Source: Hydrogenophaga sp. (GTDB taxonomy: Bacteria; Pseudomonadota; Gammaproteobacteria; Burkholderiales; Burkholderiaceae_C). Taken from it: a stretch of 34,302 bases of DNA. Made by a program: the position numbers and the translations under genes. The notes under the pieces were generated by a model. It had not been told where the DNA came from and made no database searches. It saw nothing but the letters and a program-made list of their open reading frames with translations. Each line of letters opens with the position of its first letter. Positions within the stretch are counted from its first letter, which is position 1. Of the stretch, positions 15,271 to 23,194 are shown one piece after another. Location: assembly GCF_018780385.1 (NCBI RefSeq), contig NZ_JADMJO010000039.1, positions 1-34,302 on the forward strand, in the 5' to 3' direction.

Positions 15271-15591
15271 ATGAAAAACTCTGTGCTGGATCTCGAAGAA
15301 ATGCACTCGGCCGCAAGCCGCGCCTGCCGCCTGATGAAGGTGCTGGCCAACCCGGACCGGCTGCTGATCCTGTGCCAGCTCTCCCAGGGAGAGCGCCGCG
15401 TGGGGGAGCTCGAGGGGTTGCTCGGCATCGTGCAGCCCACCTTGTCGCAACAGCTCACGGTGCTGCGCGACGAGGAGTTGGTGAGCACCCGCCGTGAGGG
15501 CAAGAACATCCACTACGCACTGACCAGCCCCAAGGCGCTGGCCGTGATGCAGGTGCTATACGAACAATTTTGTGTTATCGACAAGGAGTGA
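15271..15591 (+). CDS. bigR: BigR/SqrR-type ArsR-family persulfide-sensing repressor
   Basis: The 106-residue product has the ArsR winged helix (VGELEGLLGIVQPTLSQQLTVLRDEELVSTRREG). Cys35 (LILCQL) and Cys101 (EQFC) are 66 residues apart, the same spacing as the sensing pair of BigR (C42/C108) and SqrR (C41/C107), which form a disulfide or polysulfide bridge and release DNA. A third Cys is at 19. The ATG at 15271 has AAGGA at suitable spacing; an ATG at 15250 has no such site. It is expected to repress both the divergent MBL operon and its own operon of transporters and sulfurtransferase. Confidence 0.9.
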   Translation: MKNSVLDLEEMHSAASRACRLMKVLANPDRLLILCQLSQGERRVGELEGLLGIVQPTLSQQLTVLRDEELVSTRREGKNIHYALTSPKALAVMQVLYEQFCVIDKE

Positions 15592-15594
15592 GTC

Positions 15595-16032
15595 ATGACG
15601 ATTGATTGGGCCAGTTTCACGCCGTGGGCTTCGTTGTCCGGCGGCATCCTGCTGGGCGTTGCCTCGGCCCTTTTCATGCTGGTCAACGGCCGGGTGCTGG
15701 GCATCAGCGGCATCCTGGGTGGTCTGTTGCCGCCGAAGCCGGGCGACGCCGGCTGGCGCATCGCCTTCCTGCTGGGCATGCTGGCCGCGCCGTTGCTGTA
15801 CGGCCTGCTGGCACCCGCCGGCTTCGTCAAGGCACCGACCATCGACGCGGGCTTCGCCACCATTGTGGCCGCCGGGTTGCTGGTGGGTCTGGGCACGCGC
15901 TACGGCTCGGGCTGCACCAGCGGGCACGGCGTGTGCGGCCTCTCGCGCCTGTCGCCGCGCTCCCTGGTGGCCACGCTCGCGTTCATGGGGGCGGGTTTTG
16001 TCATGGTCTTTGTGGTTCGCCACGTTCTGTAA
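15595..16032 (+). CDS. YeeE/YedE-family sulfur-compound transporter, first half
   Basis: The 145-residue membrane protein has about four helices and the signature RYGSGCTSGHGVCGLSRLS, whose cysteines relay sulfur through the pore in the YeeE/YedE thiosulfate transporter family. In BigR operons two such half-length proteins occur side by side and are thought to move sulfur species; the next gene is the partner. It starts 3 bases after the bigR stop and is therefore coupled to it. The substrate (thiosulfate, sulfide or persulfide) cannot be decided from sequence. Confidence 0.92.
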   Translation: MTIDWASFTPWASLSGGILLGVASALFMLVNGRVLGISGILGGLLPPKPGDAGWRIAFLLGMLAAPLLYGLLAPAGFVKAPTIDAGFATIVAAGLLVGLGTRYGSGCTSGHGVCGLSRLSPRSLVATLAFMGAGFVMVFVVRHVL

Positions 16033-16043
16033 GGAGCACACAC

Positions 16044-16478
16044 ATGCACCGCATAACCGAATTTTTTGTGGGTCTGCTGTTCGGCCTGGGCCTGTTGCTC
16101 TCGGGCATGACCGACCCGGCCAAGGTGCTGGGCTTCCTGGACCTCTTCGGCACCTGGGACCCGTCGCTGGCCTTTGTCATGGGTGGCGCTATCGCCGTGG
16201 GCTTCTTCGCCTTTGCGCTGGCCCGCAAACGCACCACCAACCTCCTCGGTGGCGCCTTGCACCTCCCGAAAGCCATCCAGATCGACAAGCGCCTGGTGCT
16301 CGGCGGTCTGACCTTTGGCGCAGGCTGGGGACTGGCGGGTTTCTGCCCCGGTCCGGGCATCGTCTCCATGGCCTCGGGCGAGGTGAAGGCGGCGGTGTTC
16401 GTGGCGGCCATGGTGGGGGGCATGGTGATTTTCGAGATCGCCGAGCGCAGTGTGTTTCGCCAGCGGGTAGGAGCCTGA
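16044..16478 (+). CDS. YeeE/YedE-family (DUF6691-type) transporter, second half
   Basis: The 144-residue membrane protein begins MHRITEFFVGLLFGLGLLLS and contains GMTDPAKVLGFLD and WGLAGFCPGPGIVSMASG, the second-half signature of paired YeeE/YedE proteins with one conserved Cys. AAGGAG lies 7 bases before the ATG. It follows its partner by 11 bases. The two halves probably assemble into one channel equivalent to a full-length YeeE. Confidence 0.92.
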   Translation: MHRITEFFVGLLFGLGLLLSGMTDPAKVLGFLDLFGTWDPSLAFVMGGAIAVGFFAFALARKRTTNLLGGALHLPKAIQIDKRLVLGGLTFGAGWGLAGFCPGPGIVSMASGEVKAAVFVAAMVGGMVIFEIAERSVFRQRVGA

Positions 16479-16479
16479 A

Positions 16480-16911
16480 ATGGCGCCTATGAACTTCGCC
16501 CAGTTGTCGGACACCCTGTCGGTCGCAGGGCAGATCTCGCCAGCCGATCTGCAGGCGATTGCGCGCTCTGGTTTCAAGTCCGTCATCTGCAACCGCCCAG
16601 ATGGCGAAAGCCCGGGCCAGTTCAGCTCCCGGGAGCTGGCGGCTGCAGCCGGCCAGGCTGGATTGACGCTGGCCTACCTGCCAGTGGTCTCGGGTCGGAT
16701 CACCCAGGAAGACGCACAGTCGTTCGCTGACTTGATGGACCAACTGCCCACGCCAGCGCTCGCGTACTGCCGCAGCGGTATGCGTTCGGCGACGCTGTGG
16801 GCGTTGTCGCAAGCGCGTTCGCAGGCTTGGCCCGATCTCGTGCAGCGCGTTGCACAAGCCGGATTCAATCTGAGCAGCGTGGCGCCACCCTCGAAGACTT
16901 TGTCCCTTTGA
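16480..16911 (+). CDS. TIGR01244/DUF442 sulfurtransferase-like protein (detached Blh N-domain)
   Basis: The 143-residue product matches the N-terminal domain of Blh: LSVAGQISPADLQAIARSGF, VICNRPDGE, and the active loop CRSGMRS at Cys97, followed by LWALSQA. The loop has rhodanese/phosphatase geometry and is thought to transfer persulfide sulfur to the dioxygenase domain. In many bacteria it is fused to the MBL enzyme; here that enzyme is on the other side of the operator. The start overlaps the region just after the transporter stop (1-base gap). An internal ATG at 16489 is also possible. Confidence 0.9.
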   Translation: MAPMNFAQLSDTLSVAGQISPADLQAIARSGFKSVICNRPDGESPGQFSSRELAAAAGQAGLTLAYLPVVSGRITQEDAQSFADLMDQLPTPALAYCRSGMRSATLWALSQARSQAWPDLVQRVAQAGFNLSSVAPPSKTLSL

Positions 16912-16940
16912 CACTTGCCGTCTGAAGACACCGGCATCGC

Positions 16941-18677
16941 ATGAATCCATCGTCCTCTTGGTGCCAATGGTTGCCGTCCTTGCCCGTGTTGCAGTGGGGT
17001 CGCGCGTACAACCGCGAGACGCTGGTGAGCGACGGCGTGGCGGCGCTCATCGTCACCATCATGCTCATCCCCCAGAGCCTGGCCTACGCCATGCTCGCGG
17101 GCTTGCCGCCCGAGGTGGGGCTCTACGCCAGCGTGGCGCCGCTGCTGCTCTACGCCGTGTTCGGCACCAGCCGCGTGCTGGCTGTGGGGCCGGTGGCGGT
17201 GGTCTCGCTCATGACGGCCGCCGCCATTGGGCAGCACGCCGTGGCCGGCACCCCGGAGTACTGGGCGATGGCCATCACGCTGGCGTTCCTCTCGGGCTTG
17301 CTGTTGCTGGCCATGGGCTTAATGCGCCTGGGTTTCCTGGCACACTTTCTCAGCCACCCGGTCATCTCCGGTTTCATCTCGGCCTCGGGCATCCTGATCG
17401 CGGCGAGCCAGCTCAAGACGCTGATGGGCGTCAAGGCTGAAGGCGACAACTTCGTCGATCTCAGCCTGTCGCTGTTGTCGCAGGTGGGTCAAGTGCATGT
17501 GCTGACGCTGGTCATCGGTGCTGCGACGGTGGCGTTTCTGTTCTGGGTGCGCAGTGGTCTCAAACCGCTGTTGCTGCGCGTCGGCCTGACGCCCCGCGCG
17601 GCCGACGTGCTCGCCAAGACCGGCCCGGTGGCGGCAATTGCCGTGACCACGCTGCTCACCTGGGGCCTGGACTGGCAGGCGCAGGGCGTGAAGATCGTGG
17701 GTGCCGTGCCCCAGGGCCTGCCGCCGTTCACGCTGCCGCTGTGGGACCTCGGGCTGTGGCAGCAACTGCTGGTGCCGGCGCTGCTCATCAGTGTGGTCGG
17801 GTTCGTCGAGTCGGTGTCGGTCGGGCAGACCCTGGCGGCGAAACGGCGCCAGCGCATCGAACCCGATCAGGAACTGGTGGCGCTCGGGTCGAGCAATCTC
17901 TCGGCCGCGTTCACTGGCGGCTTCCCGGTCACCGGCGGCTTCGCGCGCTCGGTGGTCAATTTCGACGCCGGTGCACAAACCCCGGCGGCTGGTGTGTTCA
18001 CCGCCGCCGGTATCACTCTGGCCTCGCTGTTCCTAACGCCGGCGCTGTACTACCTGCCGCAGGCCACCCTGGCCGCCACCATCGTGGTGGCGGTGCTGTC
18101 GCTGGTGGACTTCAGCATCCTGCGCAAGACGTGGAACTACGCGAAGTCCGACTTTGTGGCGGTGCTGGCCACGCTGGTGGCCACGCTCACCGTGGGTGTA
18201 GAGACCGGTCTGGTGGTTGGTGTGGCGCTGTCACTGGCGCTCTATCTTTACCGCACGAGCCGCCCGCACATGGCCGAGGTGGGACTGGTGGCGGGGACTG
18301 AACATTTTCGCAACGTGCAGCGCCACACCGTGGTGGTAAGCCCGCGGGTGTTGAGCCTGCGGGTGGACGAGAGCCTGTACTTCGCCAACTCACGCGCGCT
18401 GGAAGACCGCATCAACAACGCGGTGGCCAACCGGCCCGGACTGGAGCATGTGGTGCTGCAGTGCTCGGCCATCAACGACATCGATGCCAGTGCCCTGGAA
18501 AGCCTGGAAGCGATCGACCTGCGCCTGCGCGGCGCCGGCCTGCAACTGCACCTGTCCGAGGTCAAGGGGCCCGTGATGGACCGCTTGAAAAACACCGAAT
18601 TCCTGCACGGCCTGAGCGGTCGGGTGTTTCTCACCCACTACCAGGCCATCCACGACCTCTCTCCCGAAGTTGGTTGA
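16941..18677 (+). CDS. SulP-family anion permease with STAS domain
   Basis: The 578-residue product has a multi-helix SulP transport domain (PQSLAYAMLAGLPPEVGLYAS is the family signature; FTGGFPVTGGFARSVVNFDAG lies later). A C-terminal STAS domain follows at about residues 455-565 (VVLQCSAINDIDASALESLEAI). SulP proteins exchange sulfate, bicarbonate or other anions. In this setting export or uptake of sulfate, the end product of sulfide oxidation, is the natural inference. It follows the DUF442 gene by 29 bases and is probably the last gene of the bigR operon. A short GC-rich gap follows. Confidence 0.93.
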   Translation: MNPSSSWCQWLPSLPVLQWGRAYNRETLVSDGVAALIVTIMLIPQSLAYAMLAGLPPEVGLYASVAPLLLYAVFGTSRVLAVGPVAVVSLMTAAAIGQHAVAGTPEYWAMAITLAFLSGLLLLAMGLMRLGFLAHFLSHPVISGFISASGILIAASQLKTLMGVKAEGDNFVDLSLSLLSQVGQVHVLTLVIGAATVAFLFWVRSGLKPLLLRVGLTPRAADVLAKTGPVAAIAVTTLLTWGLDWQAQGVKIVGAVPQGLPPFTLPLWDLGLWQQLLVPALLISVVGFVESVSVGQTLAAKRRQRIEPDQELVALGSSNLSAAFTGGFPVTGGFARSVVNFDAGAQTPAAGVFTAAGITLASLFLTPALYYLPQATLAATIVVAVLSLVDFSILRKTWNYAKSDFVAVLATLVATLTVGVETGLVVGVALSLALYLYRTSRPHMAEVGLVAGTEHFRNVQRHTVVVSPRVLSLRVDESLYFANSRALEDRINNAVANRPGLEHVVLQCSAINDIDASALESLEAIDLRLRGAGLQLHLSEVKGPVMDRLKNTEFLHGLSGRVFLTHYQAIHDLSPEVG

Positions 18678-18880
18678 GTTCGCGCGTGGGTGCACTTGGA
18701 CGTGACCACCGCCTACCTGGCGCAATCGTGAAGACACGTCGCAAAAGGCGCGCGCGTACGGCAACGAACAGAAGCCACCAAGCTTCGTAGCGACACTTCG
18801 GGTGAGCAGTAGGTGCATCGCTTCGATGCTCCGGCCCGCCTTGTTCGAAGCGCCTTTTGGGTAGCAGTCCTGTGATCATT

Positions 18881-19130
18881 CCTTCTCTGCCACGGCGGCA
18901 AAAACGACTGGCGAGTGCCACTCACGTCGCCTTGTATCTGCTGTTGGTCGTCATGCCCATCCTCGCATGGCTCACGCTCAGCGCCGCGGGAAAGCCCATC
19001 CCCTTCTTCGGCGTTCAATTGCTAGCGTTGCTGGCCGAGAACAAGAGCCTCTCCGACCAACTGAAGGAGGTTCACGAGACGATCCGGCACAGTCGGCTAC
19101 TTCCTGATTGGCGCGCATGCTGTTGCGTCG
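18881..19130 (+). pseudogene. cytochrome b561 fragment, truncated and frameshifted
   Basis: The reading LPRRQKRLASATHVALYLLL, then LTLSAAGKPIPFFGVQL and LKEVHETI, matches the central part of YceJ/CybB-type cytochrome b561. After a frame change at about 19085 it continues as GTVGYFLIGAHAVASLL. Haem-ligand His residues are visible in ATHVALY and GAHAV. The first membrane helices are missing and the end runs directly into arsA-derived sequence at about 19131. It is a relic, not a working gene. Confidence 0.75.
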
Positions 19131-19586
19131 CTGTTGACACCGCACCCACGGGCCATACCATGCTGTTGATGGACGCGACCGGCGCCTACCATCGGCAGAT
19201 GACGCGCGAGTTCGAAGGACACGGTGATGCGCGTGTCGTCACGCCTTTGATGCGGCTGCAGCACGCCGCGTACACGAAGATCATTCTGGTCACGCTGCTA
19301 GAGGTCACACCCGTGTCGCAGGCGGCGGCGATGCAGGAGGACTTGCGCCGCCGCCTGCATCGAGCCCTATGCCTGGGTGCTCGACAAGACCGTGCTGGCT
19401 GCGGGCACGCGCGACCCGCTGCTGGGTGCGCCGTTTTGGGCTGAGCGCAAGCAGATGGAACGAATGGCCGCAGGGCTGGCCAAACGCATGTTCACGCTTC
19501 CATGGCTAACCATCCCGCCGATCGGATTCTCCGAGTTGTCCAAACTGGTCAGCAACACATCGTCCGCTGCGGCAGTTCACGCCTGA
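19131..19586 (+). pseudogene. arsA C-terminal fragment, frameshifted
   Basis: VDTAPTGHTMLLMDATGAYHR is the ArsA/GET3 signature 'DTAPTGHT' region. The relic continues with VTPLMRLQHAAYTKIILVTL and EVTPVSQAAAMQEDLRR. After a frame change near 19350 it goes on as IEPYAWVLDKTVLAAGTRDP and PWLTIPPIGFSELSKLVS to a stop at 19586. The P-loop half of this arsenite-pump ATPase is absent, replaced by the b561 fragment. No other ars efflux genes are in the window. The fragment cannot encode an ATPase. Confidence 0.78.
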
Positions 19587-19615
19587 ACCCATCCACCCAC
19601 ACCACAAGGAACACC

Positions 19616-20026
19616 ATGTACGGCTTCACCACCACCCTCTCCGACACCTCGTTCGAACAGGCACTTGTAAAGACTATCGCCGAGTTGAAGGCCGAGGGCT
19701 TCGGCGTGTTGAGCGATATTGACGTGCAGCTCGCCATGAAGGAAAAGCTCGGCGTCGACATGCCGCCCTATCGAATCCTTGGTGCCTGCAACCCGCCGCT
19801 GGCCCACCAGGCCCTGCAGGCGGTGCCGGACATCGGTCTGCTGCTGCCCTGCAACGTGATCGTTCGCGAGGAATCCCCGGGCCGAGTGGTGGTCGGCTTT
19901 CTCGACCCTCAGATCATGGTGAACTTGGTCGGAAAGCCCCAGGTCAAGGCTGTGGCTGACGCGGCGGAACAGCGACTGCGCCGTGTCTGCGAGAGCCTTG
20001 GCGGCAGCACGACGCAGCTTGCCTGA
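19616..20026 (+). CDS. DUF302-domain protein
   Basis: The 136-residue product is a typical single DUF302 domain: MYGFTTTLSDTSFEQALVKT, FGVLSDIDVQLAMKEKLG, YRILGACNPPLAHQAL, LLLPCNVIVREE. The fold is known but the function is not. Such genes are often found with sulfur, arsenic or metal genes. AAGGA lies 5-6 bases before the ATG. It is intact, in contrast to the arsA relic immediately before it. Confidence 0.9.
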   Translation: MYGFTTTLSDTSFEQALVKTIAELKAEGFGVLSDIDVQLAMKEKLGVDMPPYRILGACNPPLAHQALQAVPDIGLLLPCNVIVREESPGRVVVGFLDPQIMVNLVGKPQVKAVADAAEQRLRRVCESLGGSTTQLA

Positions 20027-20255
20027 CCCCGAGTGAGTTCGTCAGAAAGAGGTCTAATTAACAAGCCAGAAGTGACGTCTCCCTCGAATTCTGGATAGAG
20101 GTACGGTTGCTTTTGACGTTGCGCACATGATCGCTGCCTTAGCGATGAGGTTGAACTCAGTTTCGATGTTGGCCGACGCGCTAGGGCTTCGGCACGCCGT
20201 GATCTGGGAAATCTGACAAAACGCAGATGCGTTTCGCCCTGGTACCAAACAGCTT
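20027..20255. other. 229-bp gap without recognisable gene
   Basis: This stretch lies between the DUF302 gene and the convergent MerR-type regulator. It is less GC-rich than its flanks and has no ORF that I recognise. No inverted-repeat ends or transposase motifs were seen. It may be remnant DNA from a past insertion or deletion. Confidence 0.4.
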
Positions 20256-20678
20256 TCAAGCTGGATGGCAAGCGCTTGATTCCCCATGCGCGGCAGACAC
20301 GAGTTCGTCCAGGATGCCGCAGTGGCCTTCATGGGTGCCTGAACAGCGCGCTCGCAACTTCAGCAGCTGTTTCTCCAGCGCCCGCATGCTCTTGAGGCGG
20401 GCTGGCACGCGGACCAGTTGATCGTCCACCAGAACGTCAACGTCGTCGCATTGTGTATCGGCCTTGTCCACAAAACCCAGCAGTCGGCTCACATCGGCCA
20501 GCGGCATGTCCAGAGCCCGGCAGTGGCGGATGAAGGACAGACGCTCCAGGTGCGAGGCCTCGTAGTCGCGGTAACCGTTTTCGCGCCGGGCCGGCTCGGC
20601 CAGCAGGCCCTGTTTTTCGTAGTACCGGATGGTCTCCACATCTACGCCCGTGGCGCGTGCCAAGTCTTTGATCTGCAT
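20256..20678 (-). CDS. cadR: MerR-family metal regulator, CadR/PbrR type
   Basis: The 140-residue product has the MerR helix-turn-helix (MQIKDLARATGVDVETIRYYEKQGLL, with RRENGYRDY wing). Cys77, Cys112 and Cys120 fit the Cd(II)/Pb(II)-sensing set of CadR/PbrR (C77, C112, C119 region). A C-terminal HGESSACH tail could form an extra metal site. The start at 20678 is fixed by the conserved N-terminus. It is divergent from a CDF exporter gene, and a MerR-type promoter lies between them. Cd, Pb or Zn response is inferred from the family. Confidence 0.9.
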   Translation of the reverse strand: MQIKDLARATGVDVETIRYYEKQGLLAEPARRENGYRDYEASHLERLSFIRHCRALDMPLADVSRLLGFVDKADTQCDDVDVLVDDQLVRVPARLKSMRALEKQLLKLRARCSGTHEGHCGILDELVSAAHGESSACHPA

Positions 20679-20704
20679 GTTGTCAGCCCCCTTCAAACAA
20701 GTGA

Positions 20705-20736
20705 TTGACACTGTAGTGGCTCCAGGGTTTCCAATG
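20705..20736 (+). promoter_or_regulatory. MerR-type promoter/operator for the CDF operon
   Basis: TTGACA (20705-20710) is the -35. It overlaps a dyad whose arms are CTGTAG and CTCCAG around TGG, continuing into GGGT. The dyad matches the CadR/PbrR operator layout. The -10 (near CCAATG, 20731-20736) sits at the long 19-20 base spacing typical of MerR-controlled promoters. Confidence 0.75.
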
Positions 20737-20757
20737 CAGGCATCGAAAGGAAGAACC

Positions 20758-21412
20758 ATGCCTGCCTATTGCTGTGACCACGAGACTCCCAAGGTTGAGG
20801 CCATCGTCAACCTGCCCTGCGACCGCAAAATCCTGTGGATCGCCCTGATCATCAACGCTGTCATGTTCTTGGTCGAGATCGGCGCCGGATTTCAGGCAGG
20901 TTCACTCTCGCTGCTGGCCGACGCGGTCGACTTCGCCGGCGACCCGATGAACTACTCAGTATCGCTGGCGATGCTGGCCTCTGCGCTGGCATGGCGCGCG
21001 CGCGGCTATGCTCAAGGCGGTGAGCATGATGGGCTTTGGCCTCTATGTGCTGGGCGCTGCGGTGTGGGCGGTGTGGCACGGCGGCGTACCGCAGGCCCTG
21101 ACCATGGGCGCGGTGGCGCTGCTCGCCCCGGTGGCCAACGTGGCCGTGGCCTGGATGCTCTACGCGTTTCGCGAAGGTGACGCGAACATGCGCAGCGTGT
21201 GGCTGTGCTCGCGCAACGACGCCATCGACAACGTGGCGGTGTTCATGGCCGCGCTCGGTGTGTTCGGCACCGGCTCGGCCTGGCCCGACCTCGCGGTGGC
21301 CACCCTGATGGCCACACTGGCCTTGCACGGCGGGTGGACGGTGATGCGGCAGGCGCGAGGTGAGCTGGGCGAAGACAGTGCCAAGGAAGACCACCATGGC
21401 CACGTCCATTGA
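20758..21412 (+). pseudogene. CDF-type cation exporter, frameshifted in a CG-alternating tract
   Basis: The N-terminal frame (PCDRKILWIALIINAVMFLVEI, LLADAVDFAGDPMNYSVSLAML) and the C-terminal frame (MLKAVSMMGFGLYVLG, NMRSVWLCSRNDAIDNVAVF, a His-rich end) together make one cation diffusion facilitator of about 218 residues. They join at an 11-base alternating GC tract (20994-21004). Adding one CG unit restores WRARAAMLKAV. GAAAGGAAG precedes the ATG. Unless slippage corrects it, the exporter is not made. Confidence 0.85.
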
Positions 21413-21767
21413 GCGATCGAGCAACCGCCGATTTGACGGCGCCGCCCACGCCCAACTGATCCAAAGCGCAAAAACCGCAGCCTCGGCAGAGCAGGCCTGG
21501 CTGTACCTGGAGGCGGCCCATGTCGTGGGGCAGCTGCACGTCAAGCCGCACCTGCAGACCCACGCACAGATGTTGAACTTGTCCTTGCGCACCCGCGACT
21601 GGTCCGAGGCAGTGGGACAGGTGATGCGCCTGGCGCTGGTGCCGCTGGGCCACCTGAGCGGGCGCCTGCCGTTGGGCAACCCGGGCCGGTCCACAGTGAG
21701 CGCCTTCGAGCCCTTGCCTGTGCGTCCCGAGCTGGCTGAGCTGATAGCCCGTGCACGCGGCCATTGA
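21396..21767 (+). CDS. DUF3703 protein
   Basis: The 123-residue product is a single DUF3703 domain (HAQLIQSAKTAASAEQAWLY, VVGQLHVKPHLQTHAQMLNL, RDWSEAVGQVMRLALVPLGH, GRLPLGNPGRS). The function is unknown, but it regularly accompanies CDF exporters under CadR-type control. The ATG at 21396 overlaps the end of the CDF gene by 17 bases and has AAGGA before it. The several His residues (VKPHLQTH and others) could bind metal, which is speculation. Confidence 0.88.
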   Translation: MATSIERSSNRRFDGAAHAQLIQSAKTAASAEQAWLYLEAAHVVGQLHVKPHLQTHAQMLNLSLRTRDWSEAVGQVMRLALVPLGHLSGRLPLGNPGRSTVSAFEPLPVRPELAELIARARGH

Positions 21768-21793
21768 AATGGCTGCCGCTTAAAATTTATCGT

Positions 21794-22162
21794 ATGCGCG
21801 CTTTTCTGATCTTGTTGATGCTCACGCTGCTGCCGCTGCAATTTTCTGCAGCGGCGGAGTGCTGCGGCCACGTTCCAGCCACGCAGGAGTCGCAGGCCAC
21901 GCATCATCAGCCCGGCCAAGGGCAGGCGGTGGAGGGCGTTGAAGACGTGGTCGTTGGTGATAGCGGCTTTGATCTCGATTGCGGAACCTGCCACGCGAAC
22001 TGCGCCGTCGCTGTCACGGCGACCACCGCGTCCATGGCCATCTCTGCAGGTGCTGAACCGGTCGAACACCTCGCCGAACGCCGCTTGCCACCCTGGTATG
22101 TGCAACCGTATCGTCCCCAATGGTCCACGCCGACAGGTTCGGGGTGGAACGCTGTCTCCTGA
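21794..22162 (+). CDS. CzcI-like small periplasmic metal protein
   Basis: The 122-residue product begins with a signal peptide (MRAFLILLMLTLLPLQFSAAAECCGH) very like that of CzcI, the small regulator-like protein of czc operons. A His/Cys-bearing mature part follows (HHQPGQGQ, DLDCGTCHANC). CXXCH here is unlikely to be a haem site because the protein has no cytochrome fold features; it more probably binds metal. No clear ribosome-binding site precedes the ATG at 21794. An in-frame start 10 codons earlier is possible. Confidence 0.7.
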   Translation: MRAFLILLMLTLLPLQFSAAAECCGHVPATQESQATHHQPGQGQAVEGVEDVVVGDSGFDLDCGTCHANCAVAVTATTASMAISAGAEPVEHLAERRLPPWYVQPYRPQWSTPTGSGWNAVS

Positions 22163-22256
22163 AGCGCTGACAGGCACGACTTCCCCGATCCCCAGGCTTC
22201 AAGTGGCCGCCGTCTCAGGCGGTGGCCGACCCGGATCGTTTTGGAAGGACTCTCTT

Positions 22257-22781
22257 ATGACCGCTCGCTGGACCCAGCGAAACCCCAGATGGACGTGGCT
22301 CGCCGCCGTGGCCATCCTTCTCTTGCTGGATCAATCCACCAAGTCGTATTTCTCCACCATCCTCGAAGTGGGTGAAGCGGTTCGGGTCACCGACTGGTTC
22401 AACTTCGTGCATGTGCTCAACACGGGCGCCGCCTTCTCGTTGTTGGCCGATGCCGGCGGCTGGCAACGCTGGTTTTTCATCGGCGTGTCGGTGCTGGTGG
22501 TGGGTGTTGTCTCAGTGGTGTGCCTCGCGCGGCAGGCCGACCCTCTTGACCGCTGGCTGGGCGCCTTTGTGGCGGGCGGTGGTGGCGGAAACCTCGTGGA
22601 CCGCGTTCAGATTGGTGCCGTGGTGGACTTCCTCGACTTTCACTGGGGCAACATCCATTGGCCAGCCTTCAATCTGGCCGATGTCTTCATCGTCTGCGCC
22701 GCGCTGACCTGGTGCCTTGTTTCATTGAAAGCGCCACCGCGCCAACCGACCCGAAAAACCTCTGAGGAGCTTCCTTCATGA
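22257..22781 (+). CDS. lspA: LspA, lipoprotein signal peptidase (accessory copy)
   Basis: The 174-residue four-helix membrane aspartyl protease removes signal peptides from prolipoproteins. Family motifs are visible: LLLLDQSTKSYF, NFVHVLNTGAAFSLL, GGGGNLVDRV with the first catalytic Asp, and PAFNLADVFI with the second. GGAAGGA lies 7 bases before the ATG. The position inside a metal-resistance and Dsb cluster, away from ileS, indicates an accessory paralogue. It overlaps dsbB by ATGA. Confidence 0.94.
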   Translation: MTARWTQRNPRWTWLAAVAILLLLDQSTKSYFSTILEVGEAVRVTDWFNFVHVLNTGAAFSLLADAGGWQRWFFIGVSVLVVGVVSVVCLARQADPLDRWLGAFVAGGGGGNLVDRVQIGAVVDFLDFHWGNIHWPAFNLADVFIVCAALTWCLVSLKAPPRQPTRKTSEELPS

Positions 22782-23194
22782 AGCGTGGCTGGTTCTGGAT
22801 CATGGGCGCCTGGGCCTTCGCTCTGGTGTCCACTCTCGGTGCGCTGTTCATCGGTGAAGTCATGGGCATGACGCCCTGCCTGCTCTGCTGGTACCAGCGC
22901 ATCTTCATGTTCCCGTTGGCAATCATCCTGGGCATCGCCGCTTTCGCCGAGGACCGGCGTGGTGCCGTGTATGCGCTGCCGCTGGCCCTGGGTGGTTCAG
23001 CGGTGGCCGGCTACCACACCGCACTCATCGCCGGGTGGGTGCCCAAGTGGTGGGTTCCTTGCGGCACCGGGCCTTCGTGCAGCGAGCAGAGTCTCGAAAT
23101 CCTGGGTGGCATCCAGATTCCCTGGTTGTCTCTCCTGGCCTTCATCGCCATCGCCTTCCTGCTTTTTGTTTACTTGAGAAAGACCCGTTCTTGA
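22778..23194 (+). CDS. DsbB/BdbC-type disulfide-bond oxidoreductase
   Basis: The 138-residue protein has four membrane helices. The first redox pair is CLLC in TPCLLCWYQRIFMFPLA and the second lies in VPCGTGPSCSEQ. DsbB passes electrons from its DsbA partner to quinone. Start (ATGA with lspA) and end (TTGA with the next gene) both overlap neighbours, so lspA, dsbB and the DsbA-like gene are translated as one unit. The length fits the short BdbC-like group rather than E. coli DsbB. Confidence 0.92.
   Translation: MKRGWFWIMGAWAFALVSTLGALFIGEVMGMTPCLLCWYQRIFMFPLAIILGIAAFAEDRRGAVYALPLALGGSAVAGYHTALIAGWVPKWWVPCGTGPSCSEQSLEILGGIQIPWLSLLAFIAIAFLLFVYLRKTRS

Noticed and set aside
15130..15513. N-terminal extension of the MBL enzyme through the intergenic region
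   Set aside because: The extension would translate the palindrome and the tandem repeats and run antisense through the bigR gene; a good start with a ribosome-binding site is at 15129.
20027..20255. Possible transposase relic in the gap after the DUF302 gene
   Set aside because: The minus-strand reading is not recognisable as any transposase, and no terminal inverted repeats or target duplications were seen.
21959..22000. CXXCH in the CzcI-like protein as a haem c site
   Set aside because: The protein is short and has no cytochrome fold features; the surrounding Cys/His pattern fits metal binding better.
20861..22177. A 438-codon minus-strand frame
   Set aside because: It lies opposite the CDF, DUF3703 and CzcI-like genes and has no recognisable domain.
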